Assembly (NCBI GenBank): GCA_029781595.1 | Contig: JAKOWJ010000301.1 | Span: forward strand, 1-59,001 | Direction of reading: 5' to 3' | Source: Pseudomonadota bacterium | Lineage (GTDB): Bacteria; Pseudomonadota; Gammaproteobacteria; Burkholderiales; Usitatibacteraceae | Length of the DNA: 59,001 nucleotides | Part shown: piece by piece, positions 7,222 through 15,406 of the stretch | Layout: every line of letters starts with the position of its first letter | Position numbering within the stretch: the first letter of the stretch is position 1 | Notes under the pieces: generated by a model | The model's input: only the letters and a program-made list of their open reading frames with translations | The model's database searches: none | What the model was told of the DNA's origin: nothing | Made by a program: the position numbers and the translations under genes

Positions 7222-8676
7222 CTAGAGCAGGAAGACGGTGGCGAGGCCCAGGAAGATGAAGAAACCCATGCTGTCCGTCACGAACGTGAGGAACACGCTC
7301 GAGCCGATGGCCGGGTCGCGCCCGAAGCGCTCCATGGCCAGGGGGATGAACAGCCCGGCGAGGGAGGCGACCACGAGGTTGAGCAGCATGGCCAGGGCCA
7401 TCACCGCCCCGAGGGCCGCGTTGTGGTACAGGCCCCATGCCACGATGCCCAGCACGCTCCCCCACAGCGCGCCATTGAGGGCGCCGATGCCCACCTCCTT
7501 GGCGAAGAGGCGCCGGGCGTTGGCCGCGCTCACCTGGTCGAAGGCGAGCGCGCGCACGATCAGGGTGGAGGTCTGGTTGCCGGAGTTGCCGCCGATGCCG
7601 GCCACGATGGGCATGAGCGCGGCCAGGGCCGCCAGCTTCTCGATGGAGCCCTCGAAGGCGCCCACCACCCGCGAGGCGACGAAGGCGGTGCACAGGTTGA
7701 GCGCGAGCCAGGGCCCGCGGTTGCGCGCCGACTGCCACACGGACGAGAAGAGGTCCTCCTCCTCGCGAAGGCCCACCTTGGCGAGCTCCTGCGACTCCTG
7801 GCGCTCGCGCACGAAGTCCAGCACCGCGTCGATGGTCAGGCGCGCGATCACCCGCCCGTCGGCCGAGACCACCGGCGCGCTCACCAGGCCGTAGCGCTCG
7901 AAGGCCTTGGCGGCCTCCTCGGCGTCGCTGTCGGGCGAGAACGACGCCACGTCCCGGTCGGTGAGGGTGGCCACCTCGATGTCCGGGTCGCTCACGAGCA
8001 GGCGCTTGAGGGGCAGGATGCCCTTCAGGTGGTCGTCGCGATCCACGACGAAGAGCGAGTCGGTCTGCGCCGGGAGCTCGTCGAAGCGCCGCAGGTAGCG
8101 CAGCGCCACCTCGCAGGTGACGTCCTCGCGGATGCTCACCACCTCGAAGTCCATGAGGGCGCCGACGCTGCCCTCCGGGTAGGACAGGGCCGACTGCAGG
8201 CGCGCGCGCTCGTCGACGTCCTGCGCCTCGATGATGTCCTGCACGACCTCCTCGGGGAGGTCCGGCACCAGGTCGGCGATCTCGTCGGCGTCGAGGTTGC
8301 GGGCCGCGGCCACGATCTCCGCGGAGTCCATGTCCGCGAGCAGCGTGTCGCGGACGGCGTCGGAGACCTCCAGCAGGATCTCGCCGTCGCGCTCGCTGCG
8401 CACCAGCCCCCAGACCACGAGGCGGTCGGCGAGCGGCAGGCCCTCGAGGATGAAGGCCACGTCGGCCGGGTGCAGGCCGTCGAGGCGCTTCTGCAGCTCC
8501 GCCAGGTTCTGCTTGTGCACCAGCGACTCGACGATCGCGGCCTTGCGCGTGCCGTCGTCGGAGGCCTGGCGGTGGACGAGGTCCTCCACCAGCCGCTGCT
8601 TGGCGAGCAGCTTCTTCACCGCGTCCAGGTGGTCCTGCGGCGTGGCGGAGCGCGGGTTGTCGGCGGAGAGCGGCAT
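7222..8676 (-). CDS. mgtE: Magnesium transporter MgtE
   Basis: A 484-residue inner-membrane Mg2+ channel. It has a cytosolic N-domain of helical repeats (about 30-140), a CBS-pair domain (about 145-275, ending near FVRERQES), a connecting helix, and five C-terminal membrane segments (about 320-484) containing PIVAGIGGNSGNQT, the pore-lining MgtE signature. All expected parts are intact. The leader appears too short (about 27 nt from the putative -10) for an Mg riboswitch, and none is seen. Confidence 0.95.
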   Translation of the reverse strand: MPLSADNPRSATPQDHLDAVKKLLAKQRLVEDLVHRQASDDGTRKAAIVESLVHKQNLAELQKRLDGLHPADVAFILEGLPLADRLVVWGLVRSERDGEILLEVSDAVRDTLLADMDSAEIVAAARNLDADEIADLVPDLPEEVVQDIIEAQDVDERARLQSALSYPEGSVGALMDFEVVSIREDVTCEVALRYLRRFDELPAQTDSLFVVDRDDHLKGILPLKRLLVSDPDIEVATLTDRDVASFSPDSDAEEAAKAFERYGLVSAPVVSADGRVIARLTIDAVLDFVRERQESQELAKVGLREEEDLFSSVWQSARNRGPWLALNLCTAFVASRVVGAFEGSIEKLAALAALMPIVAGIGGNSGNQTSTLIVRALAFDQVSAANARRLFAKEVGIGALNGALWGSVLGIVAWGLYHNAALGAVMALAMLLNLVVASLAGLFIPLAMERFGRDPAIGSSVFLTFVTDSMGFFIFLGLATVFLL

Positions 8677-8709
8677 GGGAGGGATCCGGGACCCGGGCGG
8701 GTCGCCGGT

Positions 8710-8715
8710 ATTCTA
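8710..8715 (-). promoter_or_regulatory. Putative -10 box for mgtE-thpR
   Basis: TAGAAT on the minus strand, 34 nt upstream of the mgtE ATG. The -35 position falls in a GC-rich hairpin and does not match consensus. Confidence 0.4.
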
Positions 8716-8732
8716 GGCCCGGACCCCGGCGA

Positions 8733-8757
8733 GCGGGCCGCCGGCCCGCGACTTTTT
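8733..8757 (+). terminator. Terminator-like hairpin oriented against the flanking genes
   Basis: GCGGGCC-GCC-GGCCCGC followed by GACTTTTTT reads as an intrinsic terminator on the plus strand, yet both neighbours (mtgA, mgtE) are on the minus strand. It may stop antisense transcription. On the minus strand the hairpin has no T-run. Confidence 0.45.
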
Positions 8758-8771
8758 TCCCGCGGCGCCCC

Positions 8772-9467
8772 TCAGGGAAGCTCGGCGGAGGGCATGCGCG
8801 CGAGGATGATCCGCGTCTTGCGCTCGAGCCAGGCCGTGTCGCGGTGCCGGTCGTAGAAGCGCGGGTTCGGGACCATCGCCGCCAGTCGCGCGGCCTGCTC
8901 CGGCGTGAGCGAGGCCGCGCCCACGCCGAAGTAGTGGCGCGCGGCGGCCTCCGCGCCGAAGATGCCGTCGCCCCATTCGATCACGTTGAGGTAGATCTCG
9001 AGGATGCGCCGCTTGTCCATCACGCTCTCCATCATGACCGTGATCACGGCCTCCTGCGCCTTGCGCCAGGGCGTGCGGCGGCCCGACAGGAAGAGGTTCT
9101 TGGCGAGCTGCTGCGAGATGGTGGAGCCGCCGGCCACGACCTTGCCGCGGCGCTGGTTCTTCTCCCAGGCCTTCTGCATCGCCTCCCAGTCGAAGCCCTC
9201 GTGGTCCGTGAACCTCGCGTCCTCCGCGGCGACGACGGCGCGCTTGAGGCTCACCGAGATGCGCGCGTAGGGCACCCACTGCTGGCGCAGCTGCGCCTTC
9301 GGATTCTTCTCGCGCAGCTTCTCGAGTCGCGCCTCCATGAACGCCGTGGTGGACGGGTCGTGGCCGCGCCACCACGCGAGCCGCGCGAGGATGCTGGCCT
9401 GGTAGGCGACGAAGGCCGCGGCGGCCGCGGTGGCCACCCAGCCCGCCAGGCGCGCGAGGCGGCTCAC
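8772..9467 (-). CDS. mtgA: Monofunctional biosynthetic peptidoglycan transglycosylase
   Basis: A 231-residue GT51 enzyme that polymerises lipid II into glycan strands at the inner membrane. One N-terminal membrane helix (about 9-30) precedes the catalytic domain. It contains EDARFTDHEG (E82 is the catalytic glutamate), GGSTISQQLAKNLFLS and RKAQEAVITVMMES, and there is no transpeptidase domain. I chose a GTG start that overlaps the aroE TGA by 4 nt. An ATG 54 nt upstream would lie deep inside aroE and add a basic leader without helping the membrane helix. Confidence 0.92.
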   Translation of the reverse strand: MSRLARLAGWVATAAAAAFVAYQASILARLAWWRGHDPSTTAFMEARLEKLREKNPKAQLRQQWVPYARISVSLKRAVVAAEDARFTDHEGFDWEAMQKAWEKNQRRGKVVAGGSTISQQLAKNLFLSGRRTPWRKAQEAVITVMMESVMDKRRILEIYLNVIEWGDGIFGAEAAARHYFGVGAASLTPEQAARLAAMVPNPRFYDRHRDTAWLERKTRIILARMPSAELP

Positions 9468-10270
9468 GCCGCCCGCAGCGCCGCGATCACGCCCGCCGTG
9501 TCCGGCCGTCTTCCGCGCCACAGCTCGAAGGACTCCGCCGCCTGCTCGACGAGCATGCCCAGCCCGTCGCTCGTGCGCGCGCCCGCCCGCGCGGCCTCGG
9601 CGAGCCAGGCCCGCGCGGCCTCGCCGTAGGCCATGTCGTAGGCCGTCGCCCCCGGCGCGAACAGCCCGGGCGGCACCGCGAGCGGCTCGCCGCGCGTGGA
9701 ACTCGAGGTCGCGTTGACCACCAGGTCGTGGCCCGTGCCCGCCTCTTCCAGGCCCGCGCCCGTGACGGGCCCGCGGTCGCGGAAGAGCGCCGCGAGGGCC
9801 TCGGCGCGCGCGGCCGTGCGGTTGGCGATCACGAGGGCGGCCGGGCGCAGCGCGAGGAGCGGTGCCACCACCCCGCGCGCCGCGCCGCCCGCGCCGAGCA
9901 GCAGCACGCGGTGGCCCTCGAGGCGCAGCCCGAGGTTCGCGACGAGGTCGCGGACGAGCCCCGCGCCGTCGGTGTTGTCGCCGAGGATGCCCGAGGGCGT
10001 CGCCGCGAGCGTGTTCACCGCGCCCGCCTCGCTCGCGCGCGCCGTGAGCCGCTTCGCGAAGGCGAACGCGTCCTCCTTGAACGGCAGCGTCACGTTGGCG
10101 CCGGCGCCGCCGCCGTCGAAGAACTCCCGCGCGGCGCGCGGGAAGTCCCCCGGCGCCACCAGCATCCGCCCGTATTCCATCGCCTCGCCCGTGGCCGCGG
10201 CGAAGCGCGCGTGGATCTCCGGCGAGCGCGAGTGCGCGATCGGGTTGCCGATGACGAGGTAGCGGTCCAC
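9464..10270 (-). CDS. aroE: Shikimate dehydrogenase (NADP+)
   Basis: 268 residues; reduces 3-dehydroshikimate to shikimate in the aromatic amino-acid pathway. The substrate domain has IGNPIAHSRSP, catalytic K65 (NVTLPFKEDA) and D101 (GDNTDGAGL). The Rossmann domain has GAGGAARG (126-133) and ANRT, an NADP-type loop. The GTG start gives the usual short N-terminus VDRYLVIGNP. A possible ATG about 54 nt upstream would add a sequence rich in Arg/Pro and is less likely. Coupled to mtgA, as in many beta- and gammaproteobacteria. Confidence 0.94.
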   Translation of the reverse strand: MDRYLVIGNPIAHSRSPEIHARFAAATGEAMEYGRMLVAPGDFPRAAREFFDGGGAGANVTLPFKEDAFAFAKRLTARASEAGAVNTLAATPSGILGDNTDGAGLVRDLVANLGLRLEGHRVLLLGAGGAARGVVAPLLALRPAALVIANRTAARAEALAALFRDRGPVTGAGLEEAGTGHDLVVNATSSSTRGEPLAVPPGLFAPGATAYDMAYGEAARAWLAEAARAGARTSDGLGMLVEQAAESFELWRGRRPDTAGVIAALRAA

Positions 10271-10399
10271 GGGCGGGCGGGAAGCTTGATCCAGGCGAAG
10301 GAGGGGCGGGCGGCGCGGTCCCATGATAGCCGCCGGCGGTCGCGGGCCGCGAATCCTCCTCCTTATATGGGGTGGCGCCGCGCCGGCAGGTCCGCCTGT

Positions 10400-10416
10400 T
10401 GCACGACTTTGGTGCA
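10400..10416. promoter_or_regulatory. NtrC-binding site 1
   Basis: TGCACGACTTTGGTGCA matches the enteric NtrC consensus TGCACCA-N4-GGTGCA with one or two mismatches, all in the inner left arm. It is centred about 125 bp upstream of the predicted glnA start site, an enhancer distance. Confidence 0.75.
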
Positions 10417-10429
10417 CTGGATTACCGTA

Positions 10430-10446
10430 TGCACCATGATCGTGCG
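10430..10446. promoter_or_regulatory. NtrC-binding site 2
   Basis: TGCACCATGATCGTGCG has a perfect left arm and 4/6 of the right arm of the NtrC consensus. It lies 30 bp (about three helical turns) from site 1, fitting cooperative binding on one face of the DNA. Confidence 0.65.
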
Positions 10447-10452
10447 ATCTGG

Positions 10453-10469
10453 CGCGCCCTTGTGGTGCA
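10453..10469. promoter_or_regulatory. Weak NtrC-binding site 3
   Basis: A perfect GGTGCA half-site (10464-10469) with a degenerate left arm (CGCGCCC), 23 bp after site 2. Low-affinity 'governor' sites of this kind occur at enteric glnA promoters. Confidence 0.4.
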
Positions 10470-10506
10470 AAAAGCCTGAAATCAATGGCTTGCGCACGGC
10501 ACCTCG

Positions 10507-10522
10507 TGGCATGCTTTCTGCT
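10507..10522 (+). promoter_or_regulatory. Sigma-54 promoter of glnA
   Basis: TGGCATGCTTTCTGCT has the invariant GG (-24) and GC (-12) separated by exactly 10 nt, and matches TGGCAYG-N4-TTGCW except for one T to C. The predicted start is about 11 nt downstream. With the NtrC sites upstream, this marks nitrogen-regulated transcription. Confidence 0.8.
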
Positions 10523-10601
10523 ATCCAAAGGGCTCCCACCGTCATTCAACCCGATTCATTCCCCAAACTGGGGCGTCATTCTTCAACCAGGAGAGAGAGT
10601 C

Positions 10602-12011
10602 ATGGCAGCGGCCGATGTCTTCAAGATGATCAAGGAAAACGAGGTCAAGTTCGTGGACCTGCGCTTCACCGACACCAAGGGCAAGGAGCAGCACGTGTCC
10701 GTGCCGGCGAAGGCCTTCGGCGAGGACAAGTTCACGGACGGGCACGCGTTCGACGGCTCGTCGATCGCGGGCTGGAAGGGCATCGAGGCCTCGGACATGC
10801 TGCTCATGCCCGACGCGGACTCGGTGCGCATGGACCCGTTCACCGAGGAGCCCACGCTCGTGCTCTCCTGCGACGTGCACGAGCCCTCCACGGGCAAGGG
10901 CTACGACCGCGACCCGCGCTCGCTCGCCAAGCGCGCCGAGGCCTACCTCAAGAGCTCCGGCCTGGGCGACACCGCCTACTTCGGCCCGGAGCCGGAGTTC
11001 TTCGTCTTCGACGCGGTGGAGTGGAAGGTGGACATGTCCGGCTCCTACGTGAAGATCACCTCCGAGGAGGCGCCCTGGTCGACCGACGCCAAGATCGAGG
11101 GCGGCAACCTCGGCCACCGCCCGCCGGTCAAGGGCGGCTACTTCCCCGTCCCGCCGGTCGATTCGCTCCAGGACCTGCGCTCGGCCATGTGCCTCGCGCT
11201 CGAGGACCAGGGCGTGGAGGTCGAGGTGCACCACCACGAGGTGGCCGCGCCCGGCCAGTGCGAGATCGGCACCAAGTTCAGCTCGCTCGTGAAGCGCGCC
11301 GACTGGCTGCAGATCCTCAAGTACACGGTGTGGAACGTCGCCCGCTCGTTCGGCAAGACGGCGACCTTCATGCCCAAGCCCGTCGTGGGCGACAACGGCT
11401 CGGGCATGCACGTGCACCAGTCCGTGTGGAAGGGCGGCCAGAACCTCTTCGCGGGCGACGGCTACGCGGGCCTGTCGGAGTTCGCGCTCTACTACATCGG
11501 CGGCATCATCAAGCACGCGCGCGCGCTCAACGCCATCACCAACCCCGGCACCAACTCGTACAAGCGCCTGGTGCCCGGCTTCGAGGCCCCGATCAACCTC
11601 GCCTACTCGGCGCGCAACCGCTCGGCCTCCTGCCGCATCCCGTTCGTGTCGAGCCCGAAGGCGCGCCGCGTCGAGGTGCGCTTCCCGGACCCCACCGCCA
11701 ACCCCTACCTCGCCTTCTCGGCGATGCTGATGGCGGGCCTGGACGGCGTGCAGAACAAGATCCACCCCGGCGACCCGATGGACAAGAACCTGTACGACCT
11801 GGAGCCCGAGGAGGCCGCCAAGATCCCGCACCCGTGCGCCTCGCTCGACGAGGCCCTGGCGGCCCTGGACAAGGACCGCGAGTTCCTCACCAAGGGCGGC
11901 GTGTTCTCCAACGACATGATCGACGCCTACATCGCCCTGAAGTACGAGGAGGTGCAGCGCTTCCGCATGACGACGCACCCGGTCGAGTTCGACATGTACT
12001 ACTCCGCCTGA
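10602..12011 (+). CDS. glnA: Glutamine synthetase, type I
   Basis: 469 residues. Makes glutamine from glutamate, ammonia and ATP as a cytoplasmic dodecamer, the main ammonia-assimilating enzyme. Visible motifs are the DGSS latch near 51, the metal/ATP segment FGPEPEFF (127-134), the HVHQS motif (270-274), [17 protein letters not shown], and the adenylylation tyrosine Y398 in NLYDLEPEE, equivalent to E. coli Tyr397. Control by GlnE adenylylation is therefore expected. The ATG with SD AGGAGAGAGAG is certain. Transcription is predicted from an NtrC-activated sigma-54 promoter and stops at a strong hairpin. Confidence 0.98.
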   Translation: MAAADVFKMIKENEVKFVDLRFTDTKGKEQHVSVPAKAFGEDKFTDGHAFDGSSIAGWKGIEASDMLLMPDADSVRMDPFTEEPTLVLSCDVHEPSTGKGYDRDPRSLAKRAEAYLKSSGLGDTAYFGPEPEFFVFDAVEWKVDMSGSYVKITSEEAPWSTDAKIEGGNLGHRPPVKGGYFPVPPVDSLQDLRSAMCLALEDQGVEVEVHHHEVAAPGQCEIGTKFSSLVKRADWLQILKYTVWNVARSFGKTATFMPKPVVGDNGSGMHVHQSVWKGGQNLFAGDGYAGLSEFALYYIGGIIKHARALNAITNPGTNSYKRLVPGFEAPINLAYSARNRSASCRIPFVSSPKARRVEVRFPDPTANPYLAFSAMLMAGLDGVQNKIHPGDPMDKNLYDLEPEEAAKIPHPCASLDEALAALDKDREFLTKGGVFSNDMIDAYIALKYEEVQRFRMTTHPVEFDMYYSA

Positions 12012-12034
12012 CGCCCTCGGGCGCGCCGGTGGCG

Positions 12035-12061
12035 AAGGGGCGGCCCCGTCCGCCCCTTTTT
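12035..12061 (+). terminator. Intrinsic terminator of glnA
   Basis: AAGGGGCGG-CCCCGT-CCGCCCCTT is a 9-bp stem with a 6-nt loop running into five T, 24 nt after the glnA stop. Confidence 0.85.
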
Positions 12062-12081
12062 CGTTTCCGGCCGCCCCGGGC

Positions 12082-12113
12082 CCTTGTGGTCGGCTGCCCC
12101 CGCGACCACAAGG
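12082..12113. repeat. Perfect 11-bp inverted repeat after the glnA terminator
   Basis: CCTTGTGGTCG-N10-CGACCACAAGG. The arms are perfect and the C-rich loop is 10 nt. There is no T-run, so it is not a standard terminator. It sits about 95 nt upstream of the DUF4124 gene and could be an operator or an RNA structure in its leader. Confidence 0.6.
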
Positions 12114-12208
12114 TATGGGGCATTTTCCGGCTAGAGCCTTGATCGCATTGACTTTTCCTTCGCGGCCTCCCTATCCTGACCGTCCCCTTTCGCGCGGAGG
12201 GCCGCGGG

Positions 12209-12802
12209 ATGAAGACGCTCTGGATCGGTGTGGCGGTGAGTCTCGCCTCGCCGCTCGCGCTCGCGCAGACGACGATCTACAAGCACGTGGACGTGGACGG
12301 GCGGGTGACCTACTCGAACCGGCCGATGAAGGACGCGATCGTGGTCGAGCTCGAGCCGCTCAGCACGATCCCCGGGTTTGCCGGCGCCACCCGCAAGGGT
12401 GCCGAGCCGCCGGCGCCCTCCACCACGGGCGTCGCGCCGGCCGTCGCCGTGGTGACACCCGCGCCCAGGGCGCGGCCGACGACCGTCGCCTCCATCGACC
12501 GCGAGACGCAGAAGGGCCGCGACGAGATCCGCCGGCAGATCCTGAAGGACGAGCTGGCCCAGGAGGAGAAGGCGCTCGAGTCGGTGCGCCAGTCGCTCCT
12601 GGACGAGCAGCGCAACCCGACCCTCATCGCCGCCGTGCGCGTCGCGCAGGCGGCCACGAATCCCTCGCCCGCGGAGCAGGCGCAGATGCGCGCGGCGATC
12701 GACAAGGCCTCCGGTCGCATCCGGGGCCTGCAGGCCACCGCCGCCGAGCACGAGAAGAACATCGAGGCGCTCAAGAAGGAACTCGGCGCGCCCAAGCCCT
12801 AG
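12209..12802 (+). CDS. DUF4124-domain periplasmic protein
   Basis: 197 residues. The signal peptide MKTLWIGVAVSLASPLALAQ is followed by a DUF4124 domain (TTIYKHVDVDGRVTYSNRP, about 21-45). After it come a proline/alanine linker (60-95) and a charged helical, probably coiled-coil C-terminus (about 100-195) rich in Glu, Lys and Gln. The function is unknown. The family is widespread in betaproteobacteria, and a member between glnA and glnL is a recurring arrangement there. Nothing in the sequence ties it to nitrogen control. A hairpin follows the gene. Confidence 0.85.
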   Translation: MKTLWIGVAVSLASPLALAQTTIYKHVDVDGRVTYSNRPMKDAIVVELEPLSTIPGFAGATRKGAEPPAPSTTGVAPAVAVVTPAPRARPTTVASIDRETQKGRDEIRRQILKDELAQEEKALESVRQSLLDEQRNPTLIAAVRVAQAATNPSPAEQAQMRAAIDKASGRIRGLQATAAEHEKNIEALKKELGAPKP

Positions 12803-12845
12803 CCTCGCGCAGTCTCCCCTTCCGGCCACTCCCTTCCGCCGACGT

Positions 12846-12880
12846 GCCAGCGACCCTCGCTGGCGCGTTTCCTGCTTTTT
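12846..12880 (+). terminator. Hairpin with T-rich tail between the DUF4124 gene and glnL
   Basis: GCCAGCG-ACCCT-CGCTGGC (7-bp perfect stem) followed by GCGTTTCCTGCTTTTT. The T-run is interrupted, so termination may be partial. glnL starts 20 nt later and may depend on readthrough. Confidence 0.5.
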
Positions 12881-12899
12881 CTCCCGGGCGTTCGCGGGC

Positions 12900-13967
12900 A
12901 TGACCTCGCCCTACCCGGGCCTCGAGCTGCTCGCGACCGCCGTGCTCATGCTCGACGACCGCCTGCAAGTGACCTACGCCAACCCCGCCGCCGAGACGCT
13001 GCTCGCCCACGGCCGCAAGCACCTGCTGGGCGCCGCCATCGCGCGCGTGATGCCCGGCAACGAGGCGTTCGTCGAGCGCCTGGCGCGGGCCGTGGCCGAG
13101 GACTCGGGATTCAACGAGAACGAGCTCTCCCTGGAGCTCGGCGGCCAGACGCTCACGCTGCACTGCATCGCGGCGCCCGTGGCCGAGGCCGGCGACTCGC
13201 GCCTGCTCCTGGAGCTGCGCGAGCTCAACCAGCAGCTGCGCATCGCGCGCGAGGCCAAGCTCGCGGAGCAGCAGCAGGCCAACCGCGAGCTCATCCGCAA
13301 CCTCGCCCACGAGATCAAGAACCCGCTGGGGGGCATCCGCGGCGCCGCCCAGCTGCTGGAGCGCGAGCTGCCGGACCCGGACCTTCGCGAGTTCACGCAG
13401 GTGATCGTGAAGGAGACCGACCGCCTGCAGTCGCTCATGAACCGCATGCTCACCCCGCACCGGCTGCCGCAGATCGAGATGCTGGGCGTGCACGAGGTGA
13501 TGGAGCGCGTGCGCACGCTGCTGCTCGCGGAGTACCCGCAGGGCCTGGCGATCCGCCGCGACTACGACGTGAGCCTGCCGGACATGCCGGGGGACAAGGA
13601 GAGCCTCATCCAGGCCATCCTCAACGTCGCCCGCAACGCCGCGCAGGCCATGGCCGGCCGCGGCGAGATCACCTTCCGCACCCGCGTCGCCCGGCAGGTG
13701 ACCGTGGCGCGCACGCGCTACCGCCTGGCCATCGCCGTCGAGATCGAGGACAACGGCCCGGGCGTGCCCCAGGACCTCGCCGGCAAGATCTTCTTCCCGC
13801 TGGTGAGCGGGCGCGAGGGCGGCTCCGGGCTGGGGCTCTCGCTCGCCCAGAGCTACGTGCACCAGCACCACGGGCTCATCGAGTTCGAGAGCGCGCCCGG
13901 GCGCACCCGCTTCACCATCCTGCTGCCCGTGCGCTCCCCCGAGCAGGCCGGGCTGGCCCGCCACTGA
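12900..13967 (+). CDS. glnL: Nitrogen regulation sensor kinase NtrB
   Basis: A 355-residue cytoplasmic histidine kinase/phosphatase, controlled by PII, that phosphorylates NtrC when nitrogen is short. It has a PAS domain (about 8-75), the dimerisation and phosphorylation helix with H137 in NLAHEIKNPLGGIRGAAQLLE, and an ATPase domain with N-box NVARNAAQAM, G1 EDNGPGVP and G2 GSGLGLSLAQS. There are no membrane segments, as expected for NtrB. It ends 16 nt before glnG. Confidence 0.96.
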   Translation: MTSPYPGLELLATAVLMLDDRLQVTYANPAAETLLAHGRKHLLGAAIARVMPGNEAFVERLARAVAEDSGFNENELSLELGGQTLTLHCIAAPVAEAGDSRLLLELRELNQQLRIAREAKLAEQQQANRELIRNLAHEIKNPLGGIRGAAQLLERELPDPDLREFTQVIVKETDRLQSLMNRMLTPHRLPQIEMLGVHEVMERVRTLLLAEYPQGLAIRRDYDVSLPDMPGDKESLIQAILNVARNAAQAMAGRGEITFRTRVARQVTVARTRYRLAIAVEIEDNGPGVPQDLAGKIFFPLVSGREGGSGLGLSLAQSYVHQHHGLIEFESAPGRTRFTILLPVRSPEQAGLARH

Positions 13968-13983
13968 CATGGAAGAGCACGCC

Positions 13984-15396
<1,413 letters not shown>

Positions 15397-15406
15397 CCGC
15401 GCGCCC

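Larger units (their letters stand above)
10271..10601. other. 331-nt regulatory region between aroE and glnA
   Basis: No gene was seen. It carries three NtrC-type sites, a sigma-54 promoter and a 69-nt leader with a small hairpin (CCCC-AAACT-GGGG, 10561-10573) followed by the SD AGGAGAGAGAG. The aroE start is at the left edge, and its upstream sequence has no clear promoter. Confidence 0.7.

Noticed and set aside
8677-8771. Magnesium riboswitch upstream of mgtE
   Set aside because: The leader from the putative -10 to the start codon is about 27 nt, too short. The only structure is a hairpin in the wrong orientation.
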